Position numbers and translations under genes: made by a program. A stretch of DNA of 64,000 bases from Polyodon spathula (taxonomy: Eukaryota > Chordata > Actinopteri > Acipenseriformes > Polyodontidae): assembly GCF_017654505.1 (NCBI RefSeq), contig NC_054536.1:16432294-16496293 (forward strand), written 5' to 3'. Numbering within the stretch: position 1 is the stretch's first letter; the number at the start of each line of letters is the position of its first letter. Below, in pieces: positions 11,541 to 24,079 of the stretch. The notes below the pieces were generated by a model. The model saw nothing but the letters and a program-made list of their open reading frames with translations. It was not told the origin of the DNA and did no database searches.

Positions 11541-14500
11541 ACCAAAAATCTCAATTCAGTAACAAGCTCAAAACAGAAATGACATAATGCATATTACAAA
11601 AAGGTACAGATGCACACGCATGTCTTTTCAACAATGTGATAGATACTTTTTTTGGATGACATTATTTACTGGGTACAAGTAGAGTGCTGAGGTAAAATCT
11701 TTATGAATTTATTTTATTTTTAAATTACAGTTTAAATATTGCAAGATTGTCAGCGACATTTAGCCATATCTCTGTACAATGTGTATATACCTACAATACA
11801 TTGAGCTTTGGTCCAGCATTGATAAGATGAGCAAAGGCATTTTTTAATAGTTTTTTTTGGTTACAGCTTGAGTTATTTGTTAAGCCTCTACTTGTCTTCC
11901 ATATGTAGTCCCTACAGGTGTATCTGTTTCTACAGAGTGTAACAAAAAGGAAACAAAAAAACAGCACATTTGAAAATGCAATGATTTTGAAGAAAGCTGC
12001 ATAAAACCATGGCCGCTACGAGAGAATATTTACTATGACAAAAAAGTGTTGTTTAGAGGTACATACTTTCCCCACACTTTTCCAAAACAGAGCAGAGAAG
12101 AAAGGAGACAACCAGGGTCACAATTTACAAAGTGTTTTTCTGAGGGGTTTTATGGAAAACATTTTTTATCATTCTATTTCAAACTTTTTTTTTTACTCAT
12201 TTATACAAGAAAAAGTTGTGTCAGAAAATGTTTTAGAAAATGCTGAATGCAGTTTTCTAACTTACATTCACACGCTTCATCTTCAAACCACGTAAGTGGG
12301 GAGAGGATAGAACTCTTGGAAATAATGTATTTATATAAAAACCATAACAGTATTTTAAATGACTCTAAACCGTGAATAATGCAGTGGGATTTGCTTTTGG
12401 TGATGCATGTGATACATAACTGAGGTAAACAAAACGGAAGGTATATTACACATTGCATTGGTTTTCACTGCTGGCACTTCATTTTGGGTTTATCAATATA
12501 TTTTTACTAAAGGGAATGGGCACAGGCTTTTGCTGAACAAAAAAAAAATGTTGAAGGTTCAACAGTATGTTAATTCATTTTTGCTTTGCTCTTGCTTAAG
12601 CAACAATAATATCACAGAACAGCAATATAGAGTTAGGAATGTAATTCTAACTCTGTTACACTTTGACCCTTTGAGACCATTTGATGGAATTTAGAACTCC
12701 ATTTTCTGTAATATACAGTGGTATCTAAAGAGTATGTTCAAATTTGATAGATTTTTTTTGATAGAATTATTTTATGCTGTTTGCAATCCTTCTCTACTAT
12801 TCAGTTATTATATATTTTTCACGAACTCTAACTTCACTTGGCTTTGAGCTGCTTTGAAATTGTCTGGAGCATCATAATTGCTAGAATTGGACAGTCTTCC
12901 TCAATCCGTTCACAATGTGACCTTTCAACTCTGATTTTTCACATGATTTGAATGGCGTGAAGAAGGCTGTTCAGATTCTCTAAACAGGCTCAAAGAAGCT
13001 CAAATCAGGTATTCAGATTTAGACAAAAATGAAAATCACTCAATATTGGAGAAACACTCAGAGTGAATGCAAACACCATAAAACAGTAAGGGGAGTGTTA
13101 AAAAAAATACCTATTTCAATTACATTTGAAGCTTCTTACTCTAACGTGGGGAGTGGAAACATCATTGTGTGGTAGTTAATATGTTTTCTCCTCTCTTATT
13201 AGCTTTGTAGCACAACATTCTCAACTTAATGTTTTGTTATGGAATCTCACCAGACTACTGGGTTTGTTTCTGGCCAGTTTATCATACTGTCACAATATAA
13301 ATTCATTGACTGGGCAACAGGTATGAGGACACACATGACGTCACATAAATATATGGTTTAATAGACTGTGTTACCTTAAGTAATGAAGTCCAAGATCAGT
13401 GCTAATCAGGGTCTGTGAAACCAGCTGAAGAGAGCCTGGACTGTGAGTGTGAGGTTCTGCACGAGAGGACCTAATATGTGCTGGAGCTTAACGGCAGGAC
13501 ACAATTTCTTTTCCTGTATAAATGAAAGTCTGGAAATCTAGCAACGTGATAATATTTTTTATACTAATAAGAGATAATAAATGGGTTTTAAACCTATTTT
13601 AATCTCTGTAACACCTAGATACAGCACAGTATGTGGGGGTTTAAATGTTAATTAATAGTTGTTAAGCTGTCTCTGCATCCTAATAAAGAGAAAACTACCA
13701 ATTAAAGACTGAGTTTAAGATTTTTGTTTTTTTCTTTGCTACAAATCAAGGGGATTTGAAATGATGGACTTGCTATCAGTGTACACTCCATACTGGGTAT
13801 CTTATGCTGACAAGAAAATTTATCATGACAACTCTGTTAAAGGAGTAAAAACAACAAAATGACAAAAGCACAACAATAAATAGTCGACCGCGAGAATGAA
13901 ATGCAATTAGGATCAACGGTGAGCAATTCATGTAATTTGTCACGTCTGCCTGATAAAAATTAAGCGAATCAGGCTCCATCAAGATATGAAGGTTATAACA
14001 AGGGGCATTGTTTTGTAATGAACAGCTTTTTATGAGTTTAATTAGGAAACAGAATGAGCTCCAAAACAAGTTTAAAGGGATGTTATGTGGTCAAAAATTA
14101 AAACTGAAAGCTTCAAGCCCTAAATATGTGTTAATACCAGTTTCTAGGATGTAGACAGAGGTTTATTGGATTACATACACTGTTGACGCTGAATTTATGT
14201 TTTCCCAGCTTACATGAACCCTATAGAAATATGTTAACAAAAATGTATTAATAGCAAAATTAGTTAATCTCAATTTTAAGATACTGTTTTGGAGTGTGGG
14301 GTTGTGCACAGCCCTTGTTAAAACCTGTAACTATCAAAAGGAAAAAAGGTCGCTCCCTTCCTTTAGCATTGCTTTAATATAAATGTCTTAAGCAAACACA
14401 CATAACTTTATAATTACATTTAAACAATTTATATTGTAATCAACCCAGATAATATTACATTTTACTTTTCTAAACTCCTTTATGTTTTAAGCTGTTTTTC

Positions 14501-15252
14501 TTCCTTGAAAAGTGTCAGACTATCAACAAATGTACTATTCCATTTCCCCATCAATAATTATTGACTTTGAAAATGGTTGGATTTCTAAATTAATGAATGG
14601 ATGACCTTAGAGGTGGCTGTACAAAGCAACCCATCAATGTGGTTTCTGGACGCTTACTGTTTAGGCAGCAGTAAATAAATATTTGTTTACAGTGCTTTAG
14701 GTGGCATTTCTTTTCATCACCCAGACAAGGGAAACATTTCTTTGCATCGCTCAGAAAAGGGAACGTTGTTATTAGTAATATATGTCAGTATTGTACAATA
14801 TATTTTATGGACTTGCAATGGACTAACTTCAAATTATAAAAGCACTGAGAAAGAAAATGGATGTCTTTCTAAACAAAGAGGTCAGCATATATTTGAATAG
14901 TAACTGGTATATATAAATAAAAAAAGCATACCATGTCTTTCTAGCAAGTAAAGTTTTATACTTAAGTTCCCACAAAGGAAAATCCAAATAGTATACTAGT
15001 ATTTTCATAGAGACATTAAGATATTCTTAAGGAAATTACTTGTACATTAGAAGAGTTTGACAAAAGCCTCACAGCACTGAAAAAAAAAAAAAACAGGCCT
15101 CATTTATCCAGTATAAATATATTTTAAGGAAGTTCATAACCCAAATTGGCTTGTTTAGCATGGAGAATAAAACATGGGCTAGGAGATTGGTTTGAAGGCT
15201 AGAAAGGGTGCATTTTAAATCTAAAAGCTACAGTACAAAAAGTATGTTTAGT
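11541..15252. other. Non-coding 3' flank, nothing recognised
   Basis: No supported gene or repeat. Only short chance frames, none with family resemblance. Confidence 0.5.
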
Positions 15253-15656
15253 TAGCAGTCGCCAATTGATTTTACCCTGTTTTTCTCCCAACTGACTCGG
15301 GAGTGGCAAAGAGGAGCGCACGCTGTCCTCCAAACTGTGTGCCTTCAGCTGACCACTTCTTTTCACTCTGCAGGTCTGGCAGTCCAGAGCTACAGTGTTG
15401 GAAGTCAACACAGCTCTGGGCAGCTTACAGGCCGCAGATGCCCACTGGTGTACAGTGAGCTGAGGATGCCTTCGCTGACCTAAGCCCTCCCACCAGGGTG
15501 GTGCTTGGCCAATTGTGCACTGCCCCCTGGGAGCTCCCATCCATGGTTGGCAGTGCAATAGCCTGGACTTGAACTGGTGACCTCCAGGCTATAGGGCTCA
15601 TCCTGCACTCCACACGGAGAGCCTCTACTGGATGCGCCACTCCAGAGCACACGGCA
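15253..15656 (-). mobile_element. tRNA-derived SINE, essentially complete
   Basis: Read on the minus strand, the head at about 15653-15560 has a pol III A-box-like element (TGGCGCATCCAGTAGAGG, 15639-15622) and a B box (AGTTCAAGTCC, 15575-15565). A body of about 300 nt follows, ending in a tail GGTAAAATCAATTGGCGACT near 15255. A related, headless copy at 36425-36716 shares GCACGCTGTCCTCC, CTGCAGG and the ACACAGCTCTGGGC block. It is GC-rich against its surroundings. It overlaps no gene. The named SINE family is not assigned. Confidence 0.8.
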
Positions 15657-16199
15657 ACAGCATTTTAGATCTCATGTGAACCTGTAAAGAACTTCAAGAC
15701 AACACTACTGTGAAACAAAGGGCAGTGAATGCGACCAGTGGTTTGTGTAGAAGTTTTTTCTCATTGAATATTCACAAAATACTGAACCCTTAACAAGTAC
15801 AAATGACACGTATACAATAAGACATATTTAAACAGTCATATAAAACAAAAAAAATGTGTGTGGCCTTGCCCCCCTTTGACAGCACTGGAGATCAAACTAC
15901 TCTTTACATATCATTAGAGCAGGGAAAGCCAAGCAGTGGTATTGTGAGCGCAAAGGAACAGTTCAGTCTCCGTACATCTAATCATTGACCTCTCTAGTGA
16001 TGCCTAGAGCTCATCTGTGTATTTTTTGTGTTGAAAAATATTTGCCAATGAGGGTAAATTGAGTCCACCAAACTCAGTGTACTTGTGTCCTAAGTCTGAT
16101 TCAAACCCAAGCCTCTGGAGGTAAAAAGCTAGATAGAGCATTAACTAAACAACCTACTAAAGCCCCACGTGTAGCCTCACCTGTGTTATTTTAGAATGA
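15657..16199. other. Non-coding 3' flank, nothing recognised
   Basis: No coding, RNA or repeat signal that I can support; it may be part of a long POU6F2 3' UTR. Confidence 0.4.
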
Positions 16200-17352
16200 A
16201 TCTTTTTTTTTCAGCTTTTTCTAGTGACTTCTTTTTGTATGAAACCAATTATTAAAGTCCACACACTTAGCAATCTAATATTTACATAGAAGGAATACCA
16301 ATAAATAAAAAAAAGGAATAATTAACAAGAGACAGTACAAAATTAAAAAGTATTTGAAGTGGTTCAGGCCCAGACGTGATCTTCATCTTTTCTGCATTCC
16401 TCTGGACCAGAATCCTGCAGAAATTCTTTGGCTATCAGGTTGCACAGAGCCGCATCCCCAATGGTGTCTCTTCCAGTATAAAGCACAGTCTCAATGATCG
16501 GCTGACTTGATGTAAACTCTCCATATTGGGAAGTAGTGTTTTTTTCTTGACAGTTGTTTTGCTCTGACTGTCAACTGGGTTCCTTCTGCTGCCTTATTTC
16601 TTATTAGAAGCTCTTATAAAAATTAATAAATAGCTGTACCCTTTTTACAAATTCAAAGAACAACAACATATTAAAAAGAAATATATGAACAACAACGAGG
16701 AAAAGGACAGATTAAGATTATAATTTCATTAGTGTGTTGCATGACATTATAGCACACAAACATGTTCAAGCTTACAAAAGTAAATAAAATAAAAAAACAC
16801 AAATCTGTAACAACTGTGTTACCCAGAGGTGACAAGTGATGTGTTGACAAGAAACCACCTCTTTATATATTTAAAAAAAAAAGATAGTTCTTTGATTTTC
16901 TATCAGTACAAATGTAAAAAGTTATAACACATTTTACACTCCAAAAATGAACAACAATCTAGCTTCACTGCAACATTTCAGACTTTGGTAAGTAGTGTTT
17001 TGTTTCTTTCATACTGAATTTCAGTATTTGGTACCTGAACGCTTTCAGTCCCAGTTCAAGCTCCAGATGACAGACTTCTAAGAATTCTCTTTAAAACAGA
17101 AGGTTTTCAAACATGTTTTTACATTTTCACAGAAACAGTACTCTTTGTTCATTTGGTTTGGTTTAGGGCCATTAAAAGACTGGCTTCAACTACTACACTA
17201 TGACACACTGAGTGCTGTGTCTTTTTTTGTTTAAAGATAGGGAGAACGTGTTTACTGTGATGAATCCTACTGTCCACAGTTTTCAGGCTTTATTTACTAG
17301 TGAGTGTTTTCTATAGTTTGGTGGGAATCTTTGTTTTATTTGATTTTTGTTC
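16200..17352 (-). other. Probable POU6F2 3' UTR start and flank; end not located
   Basis: This sequence follows the POU6F2 stop codon. It has no coding potential and is AT-rich with several T/A runs. A 3' UTR must begin at 17352 and run to lower coordinates, but its end cannot be fixed without transcript data. Many AATAAA-like hexamers occur. Confidence 0.4.
17289..17294 (-). terminator. Candidate poly(A) signal AATAAA, first well-placed one after the stop
   Basis: On the minus strand AATAAA occurs about 60 nt after the POU6F2 stop codon. Another lies at 17340-17335, only about 12 nt after the stop. In such AT-rich DNA the hexamer is frequent by chance, and long 3' UTRs are usual for POU genes, so neither is a firm cleavage signal. 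Confidence 0.2.
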
Positions 17353-17758
17353 TCAATTGTTTAAAGAATGCTCTTCCAAAGAGTCTGTCAAAGGCTCCAT
17401 TGACACCAATGATCCTGGCTCGTGTTGTTTCAAACGCTTCACTGTGTTTTTCAGCGCCTGCCTCTTGTTGCAAAACCAGACACGGACCACTTCCCGGTCG
17501 TAGTTCAGTTTTTCAGCTATTTCTGTCATTTCCTGCCCCGAGGGGTGTGTATTCTTCTCAAAGTGGGAATTCAAAATCTCCAGAGCTTGCGGGGTGAACG
17601 ATGTCCGCCTCTTGCGCTTTTTAGAAGGCTCACTGCCGATAAATTCGGTGAGGTTCTGCATTCCGGAGCGGTGGCGGGCTTCTGCCTCAGCCATCCATCG
17701 CTCAAGAACGGGCTTTATCTTCTGGGCGCTTTTAGGGGTGATGTCCAGCTTCTCGAAC
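17353..17758 (-). CDS. POU6F2: POU6F2 terminal coding exon: end of POU-specific domain and POU homeodomain
   Basis: Encodes the DNA-binding C-terminus of a class VI POU transcription factor, a nuclear protein that binds octamer-like and AT-rich sites. The exon opens after a CCAG acceptor; its first G completes the Arg codon begun in the previous exon. It then reads FEKLDITPKSAQ...KPVLERWM (last helices of the POU-specific domain), a short linker, the basic run KKRKRR, and the homeodomain ending in the POU signature WFCNKRQALKNT. A tail containing EPLTDSLEE leads to the stop at 17353-17355. The 406 nt give 134 residues plus stop. The family is unmistakable. POU6F2 is chosen over POU6F1 because of the upstream Ala/Ser tracts, the NAQGQ blocks and the 36-residue alternative insert. 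No frameshift or lost key residue is seen. Confidence 0.97.
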
Positions 17759-17866
17759 CTGGCAGGATATAAAAGGCCAGGGTTCAGTTTGGCTGTCAGA
17801 CTGCTAGCTATAGTGTTCTCTTGGGCTTCCTGTGGTAGGAAAAAGTGGCTTCTCAGGATGGTGTGT
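17759..17866 (-). CDS. POU6F2: Alternative 5' extension of POU6F2 terminal exon (36-residue POU-specific insert)
   Basis: A second good acceptor (pyrimidine-rich TTTCTCAATTTTCCCCAG) lies exactly 108 nt upstream of the proximal one. The 108 nt are open in the frame set by the previous exon. They begin HTILRSHFFLP and end LNPGLLYPA before joining RFEKLDI. Because 108 is a multiple of three, either acceptor keeps the frame. Mammalian POU6F2 (RPF-1) is known to have long and short forms differing by 36 residues at this point, and the residues here match my recollection of that insert. The insert falls directly after SAICR, inside the recognition helix of the POU-specific domain, so it should change DNA binding. 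Which acceptor is used in this species cannot be read from the sequence. Confidence 0.88.
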
Positions 17867-19975
17867 CTGGGGAAAATTGAGAAAGAAGAGTCTTACTCTG
17901 ATGCTCTGTCAGGTTGGGACTTCCTGCCTGCCTTGGTAAGTTAAAGGGTTTCCTTAGAAGCTGCCAGATACTCATTTCATGGATGGTAATAAATTAGAAG
18001 AAACCAGGTGCCTGCCCGCTTCCCAACAGGCAGAACATGTATTCTAAGGAAACCCCCTTGATCGGCTGGCAGAGATATTTAAGAGAACCCAGGAACAGAA
18101 AGGAGGAACTCAACTTTAACATTACTCCTATCAAAATACAAAATAACCAATTTAAAATACTTGTATCAATCACAAATAGACAATTCTGCCATACAAGATT
18201 TGATATGAACAATCAATGAAACAAAATAAGAAAGAGCTTGCTGTTCCTGGTTTCAGCATTGTATTTGTATAACACGCACAAAATTCCTTTGAATTGTTAA
18301 AAAAAAAGAGCATTGATTATTTAGTGACACATTTCATAAATATCATTGTCATTTTCAAATAAAGATACAGGTAGCTGCTTAACTATACCACCCAACAAAC
18401 AACCCCTGGACCCTGCAAAGCCCCAAAGTTAACCAGGGGTTTAAAAGCTATCTTAAAAATATAATGCCATGGTCTGCATGTCACTACAAGGCATATTTTA
18501 TCTTATAAAACAATTCAGAATAATTCATAATTCCAACTCGGCAGTTGGAACTGTGCACTGAAACACAGGAACATGGATACAATATGATTTGGTATTATGG
18601 CAATAACCTGCTGAGCACTATTTGTATAAGATATGTTGGCTGACATATGAATAGTAAAAAAAAGAAAAAAAAAAGAAAAAAATTGAAGGAAAACATTTTT
18701 AATTTGAAGCATCTTAATCTTAATGTAAAGTTCCCTGAGAGTGAGCATAGTGAATAACTGCTTTGTCAGTTAGACTAAGTTAGACAAAATGACATTGACT
18801 GCCATGAATGTCTAGAGGTTGAGGGAATTACTACAATTATAAACTATTATTGAAAATAAAACTTTATTTCTAACAATCATAAACTAATTGCAGTCTTGGT
18901 ATTGTTCTGGAAAAAATTTAAACCTGGTGGGCCAAAGTGTTTTATGAATAGAACTCATTCCAAAGAGGGGAAGAACAGAACAACACAAGCTGACACAGCC
19001 AGCCAGTTTCTGTGGGAATGGAAATTTAACAAATGAAAATCATGTGTAACTCAATGCTACAGGGTATGGAAAGCCAGTTTTTAGAGGAATATGAATAAAC
19101 TCCTGCCTATTACATTAAAAAAGAGAACAATTGAAAGCTCAGATGCATTTTACATTGCTTGACTACCAAGCTGAGTGGAACCAGAAAAATGCAAATATTG
19201 AAAGTTGAGAACAACCAAGTTTGTAAATTATGGAGGGACAAGAGATTTAATGGGGTGAATCTCATAAAGCACGCACTGCATTCATCTAATACACTTGTAT
19301 ATTCTGAGAGGAGAAAAACACCTTACAATTCAGGGGGTGTAATGATACACTACTGTCCCAATACGATAGGTACTGCGATATCCTGGTCGTGATACAACAT
19401 GTAGAACGATACATCTGATGGCAGTGATGAGGTCTTTGTACAATGCACAATAAGATTAAATGAGAGACTATTTTATTAAAAGACCAAAATGCAATGAGTT
19501 CAGGAGAGTAAGTATTCATCCCTCTGTTATGACCTTAACATGCGATGAATCATTACACTCCTACTTGCAATATACAACAAAAAAAAAATAGAACAAAGCA
19601 AAAAAAGTAATATAATTCAAGATCTTTTAAACACCCTAAAGTTGTTTGTTCTCAATTTGCAATATTAATGTTGACTTTTAGAAAATTATACTTAATGAAA
19701 AAAAAATCTTCTTATACTCTTTTTGTTTGTCCTGTAAGGTTTTTGAGATACCTCTCAAACAAACAAACAAACACAAAAGTAAGTCAGTGCTTATTATATT
19801 CAGAGTGTTGGTGGTGTTAGACATAGCTATACCAAGCATGTAACGTAGCTTCACATTGTTTTTGTTCCCTTGCCTTTTAAGGTGTTTGCAATCATTCTGA
19901 TATTACAGGTTTCATTACTGGGGTTCTAATCAATACGATACTGTATGTAATAAGCAGTGCATTTTATTAGCTAAC

Positions 19976-20028
<53 letters not shown>

Positions 20029-20039
20029 ATATTCTTCCA
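17867..20039. other. POU6F2 last intron, 3' part
   Basis: Intron sequence upstream of the terminal exon. Contains a (TA)n run at about 19980-20026 next to an LTR-like repeat. No coding block is seen. Confidence 0.7.
19980..20026. repeat. (TA)n microsatellite
   Basis: About 23 TA units directly beside the left boundary of the repeat at 20040-20495. A matching (TA)n lies on its other side. Confidence 0.95.
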
Positions 20040-20495
20040 CTTTTCATGGTTCGTTGCCCCTTTTAAAATAGAACCAGGACACAGAAATTGATTTTTCAGC
20101 GCTGACACGCACTTTTAATAAACACAAAGATCAAAATTAAACACAACAAACAAAAACCTAACTCAGTTTTGGAGCTCTCACTATACACCAGCAGATCCCT
20201 GACTAACACACAGGACGGCTAAGCCGTTAACCTGACCCAAACACAAAACTCACACGGGCTTCACTCAGCACTTCCTTTTGTAACAATTGCTCACACACAC
20301 GGTTCACTCAGCAGCAGCAGCCTTGATCAGTCTGGCTGCCTCTCTTAAATACCCTGCACCTGGCTCCAATTTACAATTAGCACCAGGTGCAGGGGACTAT
20401 CTAAACAATAAAACAATTAAAACAATTAGCCCACTCACCCAAAAGTGCATTCCCACATGCTTTTAGCAGGGAAGGATTTTAACCCCCTCCCTGCT
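20040..20495 (-). mobile_element. LTR-like repeat inserted between two (TA)n arrays
   Basis: Read on the minus strand it begins near GTAGCAGGGAGGGGGTT, has a TATA-like TATTTAAGAG in the middle, a CA/GT-rich body and a TTTATTAAA-type end before GGGGCAACGAACCATG. The composition is distinct from the flanking intron. No internal coding region is attached, so a solo LTR or other non-coding retro-derived unit is likely. The (TA)n on both sides suggests insertion into a microsatellite, which also hides any target duplication. Confidence 0.45.
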
Positions 20496-20499
20496 ACCT

Positions 20500-20502
<3 letters not shown>

Positions 20503-20588
<86 letters not shown>
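20503..20588. repeat. (TA)n(CA)n compound microsatellite
   Basis: About 36 TA units followed by seven CA units. Confidence 0.95.
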
Positions 20589-22244
20589 GTGATTAGAAAG
20601 TACGTTTACAACGTTAATCAACCTTTATATAAAACTATGAAAAGCTATATCATGTATAAAGGCAATCAATCATCTATAATGCAATCTATAAGATTCAAGA
20701 CCGCTGTTTACTCTGGAGAACCAGGTATTTATTTATTTATTTATTTTTTTAAAGCAAACTTATGATCTAAAGAAATTATTTTGTTTGTCTTTTTTTGATG
20801 TGAACAGAAAATGGTTTTGAGAAATAACAGACTTACTAAATACAGTACATTGAGTGATCTTTTATTTACATTTGTATTATTTTTCAGAATACACAACTAA
20901 TACTTACTTTAACTATGTAGGTTAAGAATTGAGAATTAATACTGTATATTCTAGTAGCATCAGCTATATTTTATCTGTATATTATTTAGAATACACTATA
21001 AATAGGGCTTCTAGCTTTTGGGGTTTTTTTTTTATCACATGTCCCGTTAAACATATTTTGAGCCGATTCACTTTCTTAATCAAACACCAATTACCAAACT
21101 CATTGAGTTAACAAACGACATGCATTGATCTCACCCGATTCTATTTGAACCTGCACTTTGTTATGGCTCTAATCGCCAAATTCAGCTTATTAATTTCCAC
21201 AGCATTAGTTTCTAGTAGTGCGTCGCTAATTTAAACAATCTGGTATTCAGTTAAGGCTTGACACCTATTAATTAAGGTTTAAAGAGATGGAGAGAGATGG
21301 AAAATAAAACCCAAAAATTAGAAGCCCTAACTATTAATGCTATATGAAACATGTTGCGTTACATTGTGTGAAAAGGTAAAGATGAACAAGGGGTATGCCG
21401 AGTACTTGGTTCACCCGGACAGCTGTTATGATTATAACAATTTTATTATGAATAATACACAAGTAAAACTGCTATTACTCAATTGCTACTTGTAACATAT
21501 TTAATATAAAAATTACATAGAACTGAGTTCTGGTGACTTTTAATATCAAGTCTAGGCACAGATAAGCAATCCAGAGGAGAAGAAAAGTGGATTGCCAATA
21601 AAGAAGTAAAAACAAATAAACATTAGATATTCACTTTTAAAATCAATACCAGAAAACTATTTATAGCCCTATTTTAAACAGTGGGTATGTATAGACAACA
21701 GATATTGATCTAGACCACCCTTAGATCAATAAAATAGAAGCATAGTTTTAGACAAAGTATATCCATTACAGCACCCTAGAGGAAATCTCATCACGCAGCT
21801 TTTTGAAACCGAAAAAAGGGCGTGTGAGCAATAGTCCTAGCAGCTGCGCCATACAGAGATAAACAAAGGAGGTAGCTGCTTCCGCATCCAGAGCTCAAAG
21901 AATATCACAGACACTTGCAGAGCTTTTTGAGATGTTATAGTAATAAAATAATGACTTGGATCACATTAATGAGGAGTTTGGTGATGAAACGATTGATCAG
22001 GAGAGGATGCATGTCTATAAAGAGGTATGTGAAAAATACAGCGAACATGGGGTGGGGCTTGGCTGGAGATGCAGTACTGATGTTGCTTAGCATTACAATG
22101 CCTTTTAAACTGGTTTTACTTGGAAAAAAAATATTTTAAACAGCGTGTGTGAAAATAAACAGCCTGTGTGAAAATAAATTGGACCTGACTTGCCTGACAG
22201 GTGCTGAATAAATGGACCGCAAAGGGTTAAATTTAGTGGGGTAA
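20589..22244. other. POU6F2 last intron, nothing recognised
   Basis: AT-rich intron with no supported features. Confidence 0.6.
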
Positions 22245-22863
22245 TGTGGCAAAGTGCCCCGCCCCTGTGTGTATTTTCTGTTGTATGTTGTGTGTTAATG
22301 TTGGTGTATAGTCATCGGTACATGGGATATTAACGGGTCTGTGTAACACGGGTGTTTAAAATGTATATTTGTATTTAGTCACAAGGATTGCACAGCACTT
22401 CACGTGCAAGTAAAATGTAATAATATGTGAGTATGTGGAATTGCACTTTATTAATTCACATGCAGTTGTCCCGCAACTCCAATTGAATGATCGATTAGCA
22501 ATCGAGTCTCGGTACAGCTGCATAAAAACAGCATGTTTTCACTCACTCCGGGTTGTGTGTTCGGTGAGTGGAGAACGGGATTGGAGACGGAGGTTATAAT
22601 AATAATAATAATAGTTAATAGTTAGAACTGTCTTGACTCACCGTGTTTGTTTGTATGTTAGTAAACTGTTTGTATAGTGTTAGTCCGTTTTGTTTCATCT
22701 CTATGTTTTGGCTACCAGTGCCGTGTCCTGTGTTTTGTTTGTCTTGCAACCTTTTATTTTCTGTTTATTGATTAAACTGTGCAACAGCACAATTCACATT
22801 TCACCTGGCAGTTTTGAGTGTTTCTTCCGGGTCTGACGTCACCATACATATTATCCTGTTACA
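22245..22863 (+). mobile_element. LTR-like solo repeat (TGTGGCAAAG...CCTGTTACA)
   Basis: About 620 bp beginning TGTGGCAAAGTGCCCC and ending TATTATCCTGTTACA, bounded by GTAAT at 22241-22245 and again at 22865-22869 (a 5-bp direct repeat offset by one base from the TG/CA ends). It contains a GCATAAAAACAGC TATA-like motif and a late GATTAAACTG segment, a layout fitting a solo LTR. An internal (AAT)n run lies at about 22597-22613. No gag or pol sequence is adjacent. Confidence 0.55.
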
Positions 22864-24079
22864 TGTAATTATAAAAATTAGGTTTGGTTTTAGCATTAAA
22901 TTACACACACCAGGAAGACCTCATTAAGCTGGCACAGCCATCTTGTGTTCAAGAGTGACCCACATGATAACTTGTTTAAAAAGATCAGATCATTAAAATT
23001 ATGAAGTAAAAAACAAGGGGTCCATTACATTTTCCAAAGCTAAAGTGTGACAATAATATAAAAAACGGCAAGCTTCAGTGCTTCGCTTAATTGAAATGCT
23101 TTCTGTTTACAGTAAAATAAAATTGTTAAAAATATGATCAGAAAAAATAGTTTTGGTGCTACATCCCGTTTTACATCTATTGGCAGGCCCAACATCCATT
23201 TGTTGTATTTAAAGATTGTCTATTTCTTTTTCGAATATTAAAGTTTTAAAATTTAGCAGACAGTGGATAAATAAAGGTACTATATTTTTTACACCTTTAA
23301 CATTATGTATACGTAGTTGAAATGCTTCAGACTTGTGTCTGCCTTTTGCCTGAATTAGGAGTCAAGTTGTCTTTAATGGAATCTAACAAGCATTAAAGAC
23401 AACAATTTGAACACAGCACAGTCCCTGTTGGAACAGCATAAAAAGGTTAGGACCATTTTGGAAAGTGTACATGATTGTAAAACAAAACAGAGGGGAAGAG
23501 TAAGCAAGTCGAGGAATCCTACAGCGCCTTTCTGTATTTCCACAACACACATTGATATTACTTATTTACTTATCTTAAACTGTAGGAAAAGTACACTGCT
23601 GTTCTGGAGGGAATACATAAAAAATATAAAGAGTAGGTAAAAAGATTTCTTGGATCAACAACAGCAACATCCACTGAAATGAGTTAAGAGTTGGTTTCCT
23701 GGCTTTTCAATGATTGTGTAGAGGCTACAAGTCAGTGACCAAGAGGAAAAACAAAAACAAAATGTAATTCCCCTGCATTCTTAAAAGTGCACTTGCCAGC
23801 TCATGCATAAACATGTGTTTAGTGTTGCCTATGCTGATGGACCTTAGTTATAACTACTTTTAAGCACTGAACCGCTGAATGGGACTAGAATGCTGGGTGA
23901 CTGTCATGCTTATCTTTGATGACATGCTGGTATTAGCACCCACTGAGCATTCTATAGTGCCTGGGACGACTATACTCGCCTGAAATGCATTGGTCTTTTT
24001 TTTTATTTCCTGTCCAATCAAATGCTCATTGCGAGGTAAAAAGTAAACTGGAGTACTAATGTTCAGTTAGTTACCTGGA
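22864..24079. other. POU6F2 last intron, nothing recognised
   Basis: No supported gene. Part of it may be the unrecognisable 5' end of the piggyBac remnant that follows. Confidence 0.5.

Noticed and set aside
17422..17944. Plus-strand frames of 116 codons across the POU6F2 terminal exon
   Set aside because: These are antisense shadows of the conserved homeodomain exon.
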